Shown piece by piece: positions 17,190 through 25,052 of a stretch of 64,000 nt of DNA; the stretch's first letter is position 1, and each line of letters starts with the position of its first letter. Under the pieces are notes generated by a model. The model was not told the DNA's origin and searched no databases. It was given only the letters and a program-made list of their open reading frames with translations. The stretch is taken from positions 1 through 64,000 of the forward strand of contig LVBB01000121.1 in assembly GCA_001603075.1 (NCBI GenBank), given 5' to 3'. This DNA comes from Phycisphaerales bacterium Planc_01. GTDB taxonomy: Bacteria; Planctomycetota; Phycisphaerae; Sedimentisphaerales; Anaerobacaceae. Both the position numbers and the translations under genes were made by a program.

Positions 17190-19334
17190 TCATCGCGATC
17201 CGCCTCCGGCGGAGACGGTCAGTTCGCCGTCTGCGTTCAATTGGATTCGGTCTTCGGAAGGCCCCCGCTCGACCACAACGACGAAAGAGTCGTCCTCCTG
17301 GATCGATCGGATGCCCGTGACCGTCGGCCGGGCGCCGGCGGGAACGGGTTCGAGTACGGCCGCGTAGTAGACGTCGCGACCGTGCCGGCCGATCATGGCC
17401 AGGGGAACGCGATCCGTCACCGAAGCGCCGACCCCATCGCCGAGCACCACAACGGTCTGCTGCTGCGCCGCCAATGTCAGATGTGTGGTCACAGCCGCAT
17501 CTTCAAACCGGATGCGAACCACGTCGTCGGTCGGGCCGGCGAGCACGTTCTGGATGTACTCGCCGCCCGGAAGATCCACCGTCCGTCCGCTGCCGTCGAC
17601 GATGGCGTCGCAGACCGCCCTGGCTGCCCGGTTGTGATAGAGCCAGTCAAATCGTCGGTCCTGGTCGGCACGGAGACCGTCGAGGACCACAAGATAGGCC
17701 TCGGTCATCACCAGCAGCCGGTCGTGCACGACGCCGGGATAGGCTTCATCGCAGCGCGCCCCGGCCGCCACGAAGCCGTCGCCCTGCTCAAACGACATCA
17801 GTTCACCGGCAGCCGGCGCCTGGCTGCGTCCATCGACCAGAACGGCGTTGTGCCCGATGGTGGCCTTGTACCAGTTGGCATGGATGGGCAGGCGATACGC
17901 CTGGCTGCCGGCCCGACCGGGATCGACGCCGAGTTCCCTGCCGTAGCCGTAGAAAACGAAGCTCAGCTTGTCGAAGTGTCCGTGGAACCCGCCGTAGGGA
18001 CCGAAGGTCATGGCTGCCGTCAGTCCCGCCGGACCGCCCATCCGCAGAATCGCGTGGCCCGCATCCTCGAAGACGTTGCTTTCCAGAACCGGGGACTCGG
18101 CGACAATCCCCGCTGGCCGTCCCAGAAGAACGCTCTCGAAGCTCGGCTCGCTGCGCAGCATCGCCAGAATTCGTCCGTCGCGGTAGGCATGATAGGCCGG
18201 CTCCAACAGCGATCCGACGTTTCGGACGGAGGAATTCACATCGTCGCCGAATCGGGGGAGCATTCCATCGGCCATCGTGTATTCGATCGGCAGCGTAAAC
18301 ATCCTCTTCAATCGCGCGTCGCCCCAGAGGTCGATGCCCAACCGTCGAGAGGTCTGGGCCATATCGACCAGGGCTCCGAGCGTATAGAAGTGATAGCCCC
18401 AACTGTTTTCGTACCACATCCCCTCCCGCGAGACGGAAATGTCCATCTGGCGATAGAACCCGTTCTCCGGATCGGCGATGGCCTTGCGGATCCAGCCCGG
18501 CTCGCCGAGCAGCGCGCCGCCCCAGACCATGGCGGCGTTGTGCCACGTCTGCCAGTTGCTCTTGCCCGCCTTGTTCCGATCGAGGTTCTCCAACATAGGC
18601 CGCAGCAGTCCCTCTTTGATTTTGCGATGGTCCTCCGCCGAGAGCACGCCGGAATCGCCGATCAGATCGTACGCGGGCCCGATGGACGTCGCCAGGGCGG
18701 CCGCTTCGGTAAGCGTCTGCTCATAGAGGTGGCCCCCCGCTTTCCTGCCCCAGGTGCTTTCCGTCTCGAGAGAGGCACTGTGATAGGGATACGCACGATA
18801 TCGTTGGGCGTAGCCCAGGAGCACCTTCGCGGCGTATTCGGCGAACTCCCTTCGGCCCGAGATCGCATAGGCCCAGGCAGCGGTCTCCATCTGCCGAAGG
18901 TTGCGCCCGTGCTGGCGGCCGAAGACCACGTCGTCGTACGGAGGCCCCGAATACACCGTCTCGCACTTGGGACATTGATGACGGGTCGGGTCGATGGTGC
19001 GCAGGCCCGTCTCGCATCGTTCGCACTGATACCACTGGTTGTGCTGGCCGCCGCGAGGCGGGAAATCGATCGGCTCGCCGACGAATCGCTCGGCTTCTCT
19101 GACGCGGGCCGCCACGACGTCGCGTGCGGCCCCATCGCCTTGATAGGCCTGACGCAACCGCTGCAACTCGTCAACCGTACAGGCCAGGTAAGGATGCCTG
19201 ACATCAGGCAAAGAGACCTGCACCTCGCGTTCGATGCCGGCACCGGCGAGACGGGCCGGCATGACCATGAAAACAAGACTGAAGAACAGATACGAACGGC
19301 GGATGAGATGGATGCGGGCTTCTCTGGAACGCAT
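17190..19334 (-). CDS. Secreted heparinase II/III-like polysaccharide lyase
   Basis: The ATG at 19334 has an ideal GAAGGAGG and begins a 714-residue secreted protein (signal RRSYLFFSLVFMVMPARLAGAG). An N-terminal alpha/alpha toroid contains VYSGPPYDDVVFGRQHG and NSWGYHFYTLGALV. The C-terminal heparinase II/III-like sheet domain starts around GGPAGLTAAMTFGPYGGFHGHFDKLSF, in which the histidines are likely catalytic. Near residue 115 there is a C-x2-C-x13-C-x2-C pair (CERC...CPKC) suggesting a structural zinc site. The last residues SAGGGSR are encoded by a TCCGCC/GGCGGA palindrome (17199-17213) of the local repeat family. The substrate is probably an acidic or sulfated glycan. Confidence 0.85.
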   Translation of the reverse strand: MRSREARIHLIRRSYLFFSLVFMVMPARLAGAGIEREVQVSLPDVRHPYLACTVDELQRLRQAYQGDGAARDVVAARVREAERFVGEPIDFPPRGGQHNQWYQCERCETGLRTIDPTRHQCPKCETVYSGPPYDDVVFGRQHGRNLRQMETAAWAYAISGRREFAEYAAKVLLGYAQRYRAYPYHSASLETESTWGRKAGGHLYEQTLTEAAALATSIGPAYDLIGDSGVLSAEDHRKIKEGLLRPMLENLDRNKAGKSNWQTWHNAAMVWGGALLGEPGWIRKAIADPENGFYRQMDISVSREGMWYENSWGYHFYTLGALVDMAQTSRRLGIDLWGDARLKRMFTLPIEYTMADGMLPRFGDDVNSSVRNVGSLLEPAYHAYRDGRILAMLRSEPSFESVLLGRPAGIVAESPVLESNVFEDAGHAILRMGGPAGLTAAMTFGPYGGFHGHFDKLSFVFYGYGRELGVDPGRAGSQAYRLPIHANWYKATIGHNAVLVDGRSQAPAAGELMSFEQGDGFVAAGARCDEAYPGVVHDRLLVMTEAYLVVLDGLRADQDRRFDWLYHNRAARAVCDAIVDGSGRTVDLPGGEYIQNVLAGPTDDVVRIRFEDAAVTTHLTLAAQQQTVVVLGDGVGASVTDRVPLAMIGRHGRDVYYAAVLEPVPAGARPTVTGIRSIQEDDSFVVVVERGPSEDRIQLNADGELTVSAGGGSR
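17199..17213. repeat. TCCGCC-palindrome at lyase C-terminus
   Basis: TCCGCC-TCC-GGCGGA forms a 6-base-pair hairpin preceded by GCGA. It encodes the penultimate residues of the heparinase-like gene, seven bases before its stop. Confidence 0.5.
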
Positions 19335-19382
19335 CGAGTCCTCCTTCTCTGAGGTCGCATGGGTTGTGCTCACAGGTCGCCG

Positions 19383-19412
19383 AGGATACCATGAGGGTGC
19401 CTCGCGCGTCAA
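19383..19412 (-). promoter_or_regulatory. Promoter of heparinase-like gene
   Basis: On the minus strand TTGACG (19412-19407), 18 bases and TATCCT (19388-19383) lie 49 bases before the start. The same TTGACG/TATCCT pair occurs with 17-base spacing at 21778-21806. Confidence 0.5.
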
Positions 19413-19461
19413 AGCCCCGCCGTCCGGGTGCAATGGCGATCGGAGCGAGCGGAAACTGAGT

Positions 19462-20622
19462 ATGTCCGACACTCGTCAGATCATTCATGTGGATATGGAC
19501 GCCTTCTACGCCTCCGTCGAGCAGCGTGACCGGCCGGAGCTGCGGGGCAAGGCCGTCATCGTGGGCGGCCCTGCGGAAGCGCGGGGCGTGGTCAGCGCCG
19601 CGTCGTATGAAGCCCGCGAGTTCGGCGTCCACAGTGCGATGCCGACGGCGCAGGCGCTGCGGCGCTGTCCGCACGCGGTCCTTCTGCCCGTGCGTATGAA
19701 GCGGTATGCGGAGGTCTCGCACGAAATTCAGTCGATCTTCGAGCAGTATACGCCGCTGGTCGAGCCCCTTTCGCTCGATGAGGCGTTTCTCGACGTGACC
19801 GCCAGCGCGAACCTGTTCGGTCCGGCTGAGCAGATCGGCCGCCGCATCAAGGAACAGATCCAATCGCAGACGCAACTGACGGCCTCCGTCGGAATCGCGC
19901 CGAACAAATTCCTCGCCAAACTCGCCTCCGACCTGAAGAAACCCAACGGCTTCGTCGTCATCACCGAGCAGAACAAGCAACAGATTCTCGATCCGCTCGG
20001 CGTCGGACGCATCTGGGGCGTGGGCAAAGTGACGGAGCAGGCGCTGCATTCGCATGGCATCCGCACCATCGCGGAGCTTCGCGCCACGTCCGAAGTCGAA
20101 CTCTCGCGGATCGTCGGCAACGGTGCAACGGAACTGCTGAAGCTGGCCCGAGGACAGGACAACCGCGAGGTCGAGCCGGCCCGGCAGGCCAAGAGCCTAT
20201 CGAGCGAGCAGACCTTCGCCACCGACGTCCGCGATGGCGACATTCTGCTCGGGGTCCTTCTCGAACAGGTCGAGGAAGTCGCCCGGCGGCTTCGACACCG
20301 GCGACTCAAGGCCCGCACGATCACACTGAAGCTGCGCTACGGCGACTTCCGCACGGTGACGCGAAGCGAAACACTGCACGAGACCACGAACCTTACGCAG
20401 GTGCTGTGGGAGGCCGCCGAGCGTGTCTTTCGCAGATGGCATCGCAGCGCATCCGGCGCCCTTCGCCTGGTCGGCTTCGGGGCCAGCGGCCTGGAACCGG
20501 AAGGGGCCGGACAGGCGAGCCTGTTCGCCGATCCCGAAGCGGAAAAGCTCCAGAGGCTCGACCGGGCCATGGACGCCATCCGCGACCGCTACGGCAAGCG
20601 CGCCGTCCATCGCGGCCCGTAG
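19462..20622 (+). CDS. dinB: DNA polymerase IV (Y-family)
   Basis: The 386-residue protein has the Y-family palm motif HVDMDAFYASVEQRD (residues 9-23) and the second acidic motif LSLDEAFLDVT, which together bind the catalytic metals. Also present are VGIAPNKFLAKLASDLKKP and a helix-hairpin-helix GVGRIWGVGKVTEQAL. The C-terminal little-finger domain is followed by QASLF, a beta-clamp-binding pentapeptide. It performs translesion synthesis. The stop codon TAG at 20620-20622 is part of the GTAGGGGCGA arm of a palindromic repeat, so the repeat appears to have ended or fused to the gene's 3' end. The divergent heparinase-like gene shares the 127-base upstream region. Confidence 0.95.
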   Translation: MSDTRQIIHVDMDAFYASVEQRDRPELRGKAVIVGGPAEARGVVSAASYEAREFGVHSAMPTAQALRRCPHAVLLPVRMKRYAEVSHEIQSIFEQYTPLVEPLSLDEAFLDVTASANLFGPAEQIGRRIKEQIQSQTQLTASVGIAPNKFLAKLASDLKKPNGFVVITEQNKQQILDPLGVGRIWGVGKVTEQALHSHGIRTIAELRATSEVELSRIVGNGATELLKLARGQDNREVEPARQAKSLSSEQTFATDVRDGDILLGVLLEQVEEVARRLRHRRLKARTITLKLRYGDFRTVTRSETLHETTNLTQVLWEAAERVFRRWHRSASGALRLVGFGASGLEPEGAGQASLFADPEAEKLQRLDRAMDAIRDRYGKRAVHRGP

Positions 20623-20651
20623 GGGCGATCCGCCTTTGGCGGACATCGCCC
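20619..20651 (+). repeat. Palindromic repeat, TCCGCC core (copy 1)
   Basis: GTAGGGGCGA, then the hairpin TCCGCC-TTT-GGCGGA, then CATCGCCC. The outer GGGCGA/TCGCCC and inner TCCGCC/GGCGGA arms pair as one long stem. The first arm contains the dinB stop codon. Confidence 0.75.
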
Positions 20652-20660
20652 GGTCGCCGA

Positions 20661-21629
20661 TCAGGCGAAAGACAATCCTATGGCGCGTCCAACGGAGCGA
20701 ATGTGCTCGGCTGCCTGTCGATATTCCTCGGCGTTGGGCAGATGTTCGAGCATCAGCGGCACGCCGGGCAGCTTGCTCAGCTCGCGCAGGAATGTCGCAT
20801 AGTCCAACTCGCCCTGGCCCGGCCGCACCTCGTCGAGATGGGTCATCAGCTTCGGGTGCAGGTAGATGTCTTTGGCGTGGCAACTCTTGATATACGGCCC
20901 GAGCTTCTCGAAGCACTCGGCAATCAGTTTGCCGTTGGAGTAGTACCGCTGCGGACTGCACACCAGATTCACCGGGTCCAGATGCACCGCGAAGCGGTCG
21001 CGGTCGATCGCCCGGATCAGACGAACGTAGGAATCCGCCGAGTCGGGATAGGCCCACGGCATCGTTTCCAGCGTGAACCACGTCCGCATGGGTTGGACGT
21101 CGTCGATGATCCCACGCGTCGTCTCGACGATCATCTCGAAGGTCTCTTCGGTGAAGTTCTCGGCGGCGGGACCGTCCCACTGCGTCCCGCGCGAGCCGCT
21201 GATGTTCACGCAGCAGCGGGCACCGATGCGGTCGGCCAGGGCCAGTTGCCGGCGACAGGTCTCCAGAGCAGCCTTGCGCTTCTCGTCGTCGGGACTGATC
21301 GGATTGCTCCAGGCCCCCACCTCTGCAATGATGATGTCGGCCTTCTGCGCGGCCTGCTCGTAGGCCCGCACCACGTCGTCAGCCGCCTCGGCGCCGATGG
21401 GACAGTAGGCGGCGCTGTAGCCCAGCTTCCGGACGGCCCGGGCCCAGCCGTCGGGGTCCTGGTATTTGTCGAAGACCGGCCCGCCAAGCCGCAGTTTGCC
21501 GCGTGCCTGCAGGGGCGATGCATGCATCGCCCCACGAACCGGCGATCCCAAACCCAGCGAGGCGACCGCCGCCCCCGCCAGAGATGTCTTCAGAAAACTC
21601 CGTCGTGATTGTCTGTGGCTGGCGTCCAT
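20661..21629 (-). CDS. Tat-exported sugar-phosphate isomerase/epimerase-like protein
   Basis: The 322-residue product has a twin-arginine signal (SRRSFLKTSLAGAAVASLG, from residue 8) and an AP-endonuclease-2-type TIM barrel. Characteristic segments are GYSAAYCPIG, IIIAEVGAWSNP, VHLDPVNLV, YIKSCHAKDIYL and VPLMLEHLP, the last holding a probable metal-binding glutamate. The peptide RGAMHASPLQARG (about residues 32-44) is encoded by a perfect 22-base palindrome and looks like an in-frame repeat insertion between signal and barrel. The substrate is unknown; a xylose-isomerase-like reaction on a free sugar is likelier than on a sugar phosphate given its export. Confidence 0.85.
   Translation of the reverse strand: MDASHRQSRRSFLKTSLAGAAVASLGLGSPVRGAMHASPLQARGKLRLGGPVFDKYQDPDGWARAVRKLGYSAAYCPIGAEAADDVVRAYEQAAQKADIIIAEVGAWSNPISPDDEKRKAALETCRRQLALADRIGARCCVNISGSRGTQWDGPAAENFTEETFEMIVETTRGIIDDVQPMRTWFTLETMPWAYPDSADSYVRLIRAIDRDRFAVHLDPVNLVCSPQRYYSNGKLIAECFEKLGPYIKSCHAKDIYLHPKLMTHLDEVRPGQGELDYATFLRELSKLPGVPLMLEHLPNAEEYRQAAEHIRSVGRAIGLSFA
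21512..21533. repeat. Palindromic repeat, ATGCAT core, inside a gene
   Basis: GGGGCGATGCA followed at once by TGCATCGCCCC is a perfect palindrome with 11-base arms. It shares the GGGGCGA outer arm of the family and encodes GAMHASP in the epimerase-like protein. Confidence 0.75.
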
Positions 21630-21685
21630 TGCTTCTGTCTCCTCTAATGTGGGTGTCGATCCATATCCTCATACACAGCACGTGT

Positions 21686-21723
21686 GGGGACGAATCACTC
21701 CGCCAGAGGCGGATCGCCCCTAC
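21686..21723 (-). repeat. Palindromic repeat, TCCGCC core (copy 2, inverted)
   Basis: Read on the minus strand it is GTAGGGGCGA, the core TCCGCC-TCT-GGCGGA, then GTGATTCGTCCCC. It is nearly identical to copy 3 in the opposite orientation. Confidence 0.75.
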
Positions 21724-21750
21724 TTTAACCCCATTGCGGCTTGCCGACAA

Positions 21751-21765
21751 TCCGCCTCTGGCGGA
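21751..21765. repeat. TCCGCC core without outer arms
   Basis: TCCGCC-TCT-GGCGGA, identical to the core of copy 2, lies between copy 2 and the promoter of the downstream gene. The GTAGGGG arms are missing. Confidence 0.5.
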
Positions 21766-21777
21766 CTGAGTTCCGGC

Positions 21778-21806
21778 TTGACGCGACGGCGGGGGCATGG
21801 TATCCT
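21778..21806 (+). promoter_or_regulatory. Promoter of the large secreted protein gene
   Basis: TTGACG (21778-21783), 17 bases and TATCCT (21801-21806). The predicted leader of about 200 bases contains palindrome copy 3. Confidence 0.5.
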
Positions 21807-21932
21807 AATCTACTGTACAGAGCCGGGAACACGTCATGCGTCGATGCCCGGAACCGATTCGGCCGACACCCTCCCGGCGATACGAACGCCAAGCCACTGC
21901 GTTTTTCGGAGAAGGAAGCCTGCATTATCAGC

Positions 21933-21968
21933 GTAGGGGCGATCCGCCTGGGGCGGAGCGATTCGCCC
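21933..21968 (+). repeat. Palindromic repeat, TCCGCC core (copy 3)
   Basis: GTAGGGGCGA, the core TCCGCC-TGG-GGCGGA, then GCGATTCGCCC. It lies in the predicted 5' leader of the gene at 22014, where it would form a strong hairpin about 45 bases before the start codon. Confidence 0.75.
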
Positions 21969-22013
21969 GTTCCATCTATCTATCGCCATCATGTGAAGAG
22001 GAGGGTTGCCAGC

Positions 22014-24851
22014 ATGACCGCCAGACTGATCCGTTCCACAGCCGTCGTACTGCTGCTGATTGCCGCTCAGGGGGTCCAGGGCGTCTACTTCGAGCTGCTG
22101 CCGACCTACGACACCTACGTCAGCAACGATCCAACGGAAGGCCCCGGCACGAATCATGAGACCGGCTCGGGCATGCACGTGCGCGACGTGGCCGACCGAC
22201 GCCGCGTCGGATACCTGACGTACGACCTGACGGAGGCCAGAACGCAGGGCGCCTTCTTCTCCAACGTGAGCTTCAGCAACTACGGCCACGACACCGGGAC
22301 GATCCACGTTTACGGCATCCTCGAAAGCCAGGAGGCCCTCGTCGCCGAAGGCCTGACGTGGAACAACGCACCGGGTGTGATGAACAACCCCACGCCGGCG
22401 GCGAACGCGCCGGTGGCGCTGGACTTCGCCGATCTGACCGACGTGCTCCTGACGTTCTCGGCGCCCGCACGAGGAACGCGGGCGGCGACGGAAACCAGCG
22501 AGGCCCTGGCCGACTTTCTCAACAGCGACACCAACGGGTTTGTGGCCTTCCTGTTCGCTCCGGCCGAGGGTGGCAATGCGATCCTTCGGACCGTTGAGAT
22601 GGGCGCCGAGGGCGGGACGCTGCTGGCGTTCGAGATCGGCGGCCGCGCTACGGCGGCCCGCGACCCCGACCCGGAAGACGGCGCAACGGACGTCTACCGT
22701 GACGCCGAACTGAGTTGGACCCCGGGAGGGTATGCCGGGGCGCACGACGTGTACTTTGGGACCGATTTCGGCGACGTCAACGACGCCGATCGCGCTGATC
22801 CGAGAGGCGCGCTCGTCAGCCAAGGCCAGGAGGCCTCCCTCTACAATCCCGGCCGGCTCGAACTGGGCCAGACCTACTACTGGCGGATCGACGAGGTCAA
22901 CGCGACGCCCGACGCCACGATCTTCAAAGGCTTCGTGTGGAGCTTCACGACCGAGCCGCTGGCCTATGCCATCGAGAACATCACCGTCAGGAGCAATGGG
23001 GTGTCGGATGAAGGACTGGGACCGGAGAACACGATCAACCGCTCCGGACTCAACAACGACGATCAGCATTCGGTCGACCCCATGGCGATGTGGCTGGCAA
23101 CCCCCGACGGCGAGGACCCCATCTGGATTCGATACGAGTTCGATCGCGTCTACCGACTGCACGAGATGTGGGTCTGGAACTACAATGTCCTTTTCGAGAC
23201 GGTGCTCGGCTACGGCCTCAAGGACGTCACGATCGAGGTTTCCATCGACGGAGTCGATTGGACTGTCTTTGGCGACGTCGAATTCGTCAAGGCAACGGCG
23301 AAAGTGAATTACAGCCACGACACCACCGTGGCACTCGACGGCGTCGCGGCCCGATTCGTCCGGCTGACCGTCAACAGCGGCTGGGGATCGCTGGGGCACT
23401 ACGGCCTCAGCGAAGTGCGATTCCTTCACGTCCCGGCGTTCGCCCGAGCACCGCAGCCGGCGGACGGGCAGACCGGAGTGTCGCCGGATACCATGCTTCA
23501 CTGGCGGGCCGGCCGCAACGCCGACCTCCACCACGTCTACCTCGGCACCGATCCGGAGGCCCTGGCCTTAATCGCTACGGTCGCGCAGGACTCCGCCGCA
23601 GGCGGACCGGCCGGTCTGGAATTCGGAACCACGTACTACTGGCGGATCGACGAGGTCAATGAGGCCGAGGCGGTCGGCGTCTGGCAGAGCGATCTGTGGA
23701 GCTTCGCCACGCACGAGTACCAACGGATCGACGGCTTCGAAAGCTATACGGACGATATTGACGCCGGCGAGGCAATCTTCGACACATGGCTCGACGGCTG
23801 GGTCAACAACACCGGCTCGACCGTCGGGTATCTCGAAGCGCCGTTCGCCGAGCGAACCATCGTCCGCAGCGGCGCGCAGTCCATGCCGCTGGCCTACGAC
23901 AACAGCAACTCGCCCTGGTACTCGGAGGCCAGACGGATCTTCGACACGCCGCAGAACTGGGCGGTCTTCGGCGCCCAGACGCTGGTGGTCTACTTCCAGG
24001 GCCGTCCCAGTCCCTTCGTCGAACTGGCCTCGGGCCATATCGTGATGGGCGCGGCCGGCGCGGACATCTGGAACGCGGCCGATGAATTCCGCTTCGGCTA
24101 CAAGAGCCTGGCCGGCGACGGCTCGATCGTCGCACGCGTCGAGAGCCTGACGAACACGCACGAATGGGCCAAGGCCGGCGTCATGATCCGCCAGACGCTG
24201 GAGCCGGGCTCGGCATTCGCGGCGGTGTATCTGACACCCGGCAACGGCTGCCGCTATCAGGGGCGTCTGACGGCCGGCGCCGCCGCCGTCAGCGACACGG
24301 ACGTGGCGACCGCCGAGCAGATCGCAATGGCGGCGCCCTATTGGGTCAAGCTCGAACGCACGGGCAACACGTTCAACGGCTATTGCTCGGCCGATGGACA
24401 AAGCTGGACGGCGATGTCATGGAACCCGCAGACGATCACCATGAACGGCACCGTCTATATCGGCCTGGCAGTCACCAGCCACAACGCGGCGGCACTGGCC
24501 AGCGCGGAATTCTCAGGCGTCGCCACAACGGGCAACGTCACCGGCCCATGGGCGGTGCAGACCATCGGCCCCGAGCAGCCGGGGGGCAATTCGCCCGATA
24601 CGCTCTACGTAGCGGTGGAGGACACCGCCGGAAAGACGGCGGTCGCGCCCCATCCGGCCGGCGAGGCGGCAACCCTACTGGCCGGCTGGAACCAGTGGCG
24701 CATCTCCTTCGGCGACCTTGCCGGCGTCAGCCTGGACAGGGTCAAGTCGATGGCGATCGGCATCGGCGATCGGAACAACCCCAAGGCCGCGGGCACAGGG
24801 TGGATCTACGTCGACGACCTGGGTTTCGGAAAGCCGGCCGGCCCCGAATAG
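22014..24851 (+). CDS. Large secreted multidomain carbohydrate-binding protein
   Basis: The ATG at 22014, after GAGGAGGG, gives 945 residues with a signal peptide (about 1-23). A DNRLRE/CBM96-like sandwich (25-205) is followed by a fibronectin-like module, an F5/8-type discoidin module (from about 320, YAIENITVRSNGVSDEGLGP) and a second fibronectin-like module. The two fibronectin-like modules share the block TYYWRIDEVN. The C-terminal module starts GFESYTDD and ends IYVDDLGF. It is interrupted by about 160 residues that look like a DUF1349-type domain (KAGVMIRQTLEPGSAFA). No catalytic domain is visible; glycan binding at the cell surface is inferred. Confidence 0.8.
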   Translation: MTARLIRSTAVVLLLIAAQGVQGVYFELLPTYDTYVSNDPTEGPGTNHETGSGMHVRDVADRRRVGYLTYDLTEARTQGAFFSNVSFSNYGHDTGTIHVYGILESQEALVAEGLTWNNAPGVMNNPTPAANAPVALDFADLTDVLLTFSAPARGTRAATETSEALADFLNSDTNGFVAFLFAPAEGGNAILRTVEMGAEGGTLLAFEIGGRATAARDPDPEDGATDVYRDAELSWTPGGYAGAHDVYFGTDFGDVNDADRADPRGALVSQGQEASLYNPGRLELGQTYYWRIDEVNATPDATIFKGFVWSFTTEPLAYAIENITVRSNGVSDEGLGPENTINRSGLNNDDQHSVDPMAMWLATPDGEDPIWIRYEFDRVYRLHEMWVWNYNVLFETVLGYGLKDVTIEVSIDGVDWTVFGDVEFVKATAKVNYSHDTTVALDGVAARFVRLTVNSGWGSLGHYGLSEVRFLHVPAFARAPQPADGQTGVSPDTMLHWRAGRNADLHHVYLGTDPEALALIATVAQDSAAGGPAGLEFGTTYYWRIDEVNEAEAVGVWQSDLWSFATHEYQRIDGFESYTDDIDAGEAIFDTWLDGWVNNTGSTVGYLEAPFAERTIVRSGAQSMPLAYDNSNSPWYSEARRIFDTPQNWAVFGAQTLVVYFQGRPSPFVELASGHIVMGAAGADIWNAADEFRFGYKSLAGDGSIVARVESLTNTHEWAKAGVMIRQTLEPGSAFAAVYLTPGNGCRYQGRLTAGAAAVSDTDVATAEQIAMAAPYWVKLERTGNTFNGYCSADGQSWTAMSWNPQTITMNGTVYIGLAVTSHNAAALASAEFSGVATTGNVTGPWAVQTIGPEQPGGNSPDTLYVAVEDTAGKTAVAPHPAGEAATLLAGWNQWRISFGDLAGVSLDRVKSMAIGIGDRNNPKAAGTGWIYVDDLGFGKPAGPE
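23592..23606. repeat. TCCGCC core inside the secreted-protein gene
   Basis: TCCGCC-GCA-GGCGGA encodes SAAGG in a variable loop of the second fibronectin-like module. It may be a repeat remnant or chance in GC-rich code. Confidence 0.3.
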
Positions 24852-24885
24852 CACGAGCGCCTGCAAAGACAGAGTCGATCCGCAT

Positions 24886-24932
24886 GCCTCCATGGTCCGC
24901 GTCGCATCTCGGACCATGGAGGCTCCTTTCTC
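24886..24932 (+). terminator. Rho-independent terminator after the secreted-protein gene
   Basis: A perfect 14-base inverted repeat, GCCTCCATGGTCCG and CGGACCATGGAGGC, with a 10-base loop is followed by TCCTTTCTC. It starts 35 bases after the stop codon and precedes the next promoter. Confidence 0.75.
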
Positions 24933-24949
24933 ATATTCGTCCCCTGCGT

Positions 24950-24978
24950 TTGACGCTCACCGGGATTCCTGCTACCAT
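24950..24978 (+). promoter_or_regulatory. Promoter of the OLD-like ATPase gene
   Basis: TTGACG (24950-24955), 17 bases and TACCAT (24973-24978), 75 bases before the ATG. With the terminator just upstream, this makes the ATPase a stand-alone transcription unit. The leader contains TCCGC-CAAAC-GCGGA, a diverged repeat core. Confidence 0.55.
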
Positions 24979-25052
24979 GTGCGTTTCAGAAACGTGTCAT
25001 TCAAAGGATTGCACTTGGTCCGCCAAACGCGGATCGTGGAAGGAAGACGGAT

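Larger units (their letters stand above)
21630..22013 (+). other. Repeat-rich divergent intergenic region
   Basis: This 384-base region between the minus-strand epimerase-like gene and the plus-strand secreted protein carries no gene I can support. It holds two full TCCGCC-type palindromes in opposite orientations (21686-21723 and 21933-21968), a bare core (21751-21765) and a promoter (21778-21806). Confidence 0.6.

Noticed and set aside
17154-19352. A 732-codon open frame antisense to the heparinase-like gene
   Set aside because: No domain or ribosome site; the opposite strand has a signal peptide, a lyase fold and an ideal ribosome site.
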